Shown here in pieces: positions 6,879-7,487 of a stretch of 7,487 nucleotides of DNA. The notes below the pieces were generated by a model. That model was not told the origin of the DNA, made no database searches, and worked only from the letters and a program-made list of their open reading frames with translations. The stretch comes from an uncultured Caryophanales bacterium. Its GTDB lineage: Bacteria > Bacillota_I > Bacilli_A > RFN20 > CAG-826. Within the stretch, counting starts at the first letter, position 1. Each line of letters starts with the position of its first letter. A program made the translations under genes and the position numbers. The stretch lies in assembly GCA_937895315.1 (NCBI GenBank), contig CALAWM010000055.1, forward strand, positions 1 to 7,487, in the 5' to 3' direction.

Positions 6879-7487
6879 CGATAAAAGTAAGATTAAAGTA
6901 ATGGTTGGCTTAAGTGGCGGCGTTGATAGTGCGGTCGCGCTTTACCTATTAAAAAAAGAAGGATACGACGTCCATGCGGGTTTTATGCGCAACTGGGACG
7001 CCATCGCCAACAATGATATAAGTGGTAATCCCACCCTTTTAGATCCGGCATGTCCGCAAGAAGTCGATTATGATGATGCCGTTAAAGTGGCCGCTGAGCT
7101 TGGCGTAACTTTACATCGGGTTGATTTTATTAAGGAATATTGGGATGATGTTTTCATGTACTTTTTAAAAGAATATCAAGCCGGAAGAACTCCAAATCCT
7201 GATATTTTCTGTAATAAATATATAAAGTTTGATGCTTTCTTAAAATGGGCAGAAAAACTTGGTTTTGGTTACATTGCCACCGGCCATTATGCCAAAAAAG
7301 TAGTAAAAGACGGCATTTCTTATATGCTTAAAAGTAAAGATAGTGATAAAGATCAAACATACTTCCTTAGTCAATTATCAAGTGATCAATTAAGTAAAAC
7401 GTTATTTCCACTGGGGGACGTCACGAAAAGTGAAGTTCGAGACATTGCCCAAAAATTAAACTTAACTCCGGCCTTAAAAAAAGATAG
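6871..7487 (+). CDS. mnmA: tRNA-specific 2-thiouridylase MnmA, 3'-truncated by the window edge
   Basis: It activates U34 of glutamate, lysine and glutamine tRNAs with ATP and inserts sulfur, giving the 2-thiouridine wobble base. The first 205 codons are visible of a protein usually about 360 residues long. The PP-loop SGGVDS is at 15-20. [16 protein letters not shown] follows (38-53), with [10 protein letters not shown] at 61-70. [17 protein letters not shown] at 105-121 includes Cys114, the counterpart of the first catalytic cysteine (Cys102 in E. coli), and ATGHYA is at 136-141. DQTYFLSQL (161-169) and [15 protein letters not shown] (179-193) are further family motifs. The second catalytic cysteine lies beyond the window. 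The insert between NWD and CPQE is longer than in E. coli and resembles that of Mollicutes-type enzymes. The start at 6871 overlaps dtd by 8 bases and leaves ten residues before MVGLSGG, as is usual. It was found by reading this frame to the window edge, where it remains open. Confidence 0.95.
   Translation, partial: MHNDKSKIKVMVGLSGGVDSAVALYLLKKEGYDVHAGFMRNWDAIANNDISGNPTLLDPACPQEVDYDDAVKVAAELGVTLHRVDFIKEYWDDVFMYFLKEYQAGRTPNPDIFCNKYIKFDAFLKWAEKLGFGYIATGHYAKKVVKDGISYMLKSKDSDKDQTYFLSQLSSDQLSKTLFPLGDVTKSEVRDIAQKLNLTPALKKD

Noticed and set aside
1..7487. A novel mobile, defence or phage-related system
   Set aside because: Every gene but one has a clear housekeeping family, all lie on one strand in tight operons, and no repeats, integrase, transposase, nuclease or CRISPR-like array is seen.

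Overview
The window is one densely packed, entirely plus-strand stretch of a bacterial chromosome. It holds eight protein genes, two of them cut by the window edges. The sequence looks fairly AT-rich (about 40% GC by eye), with strong AGGAGG-type ribosome sites, very short gaps and TAA/TAG stops. The proteins point to a Firmicutes-type bacterium: a SpoIIIE/FtsK translocase, an AmyX-like cytoplasmic pullulanase, a Pdp-type pyrimidine nucleoside phosphorylase, and an MnmA whose N-terminal insert resembles that of Mollicutes and related Bacilli. I infer a lineage near Mollicutes, Erysipelotrichales or other uncultured Bacilli. Tryptophan is read as TGG and no gene contains an in-frame TGA, so the standard code fits.

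Region 1 (1-5027) looks like one transcription unit: ftsK/spoIIIE (5' end missing), acpS, pulA/amyX, a small OB-fold protein resembling single-stranded DNA-binding proteins, and plsC. Gaps are 2-21 bases, each downstream gene has its own Shine-Dalgarno sequence, and a clear intrinsic terminator follows plsC. The genes cover chromosome translocation, activation of acyl carrier protein, alpha-1,6 debranching of glycogen or maltodextrin, and phospholipid synthesis. AcpS and PlsC belong to one lipid pathway; the others share no obvious pathway and look like a housekeeping operon.

Region 2 (5028-5133) is the only real intergenic space. It holds the terminator, then an extended -10 promoter overlapped by a palindrome built from GGTAA/TTACC half-sites, then a strong ribosome site.

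Region 3 (5134-7487) is a second unit: pdp (pyrimidine nucleoside salvage), dtd (D-aminoacyl-tRNA deacylase) and mnmA (tRNA 2-thiouridylase, 3' end missing). pdp/dtd overlap by 1 base and dtd/mnmA by 8, suggesting translational coupling.

I see no mobile element, CRISPR array, tRNA or rRNA gene, phage gene or defence system. The window reads as ordinary core genome. The least explained parts are the small OB-fold gene and the possible operator in front of pdp.
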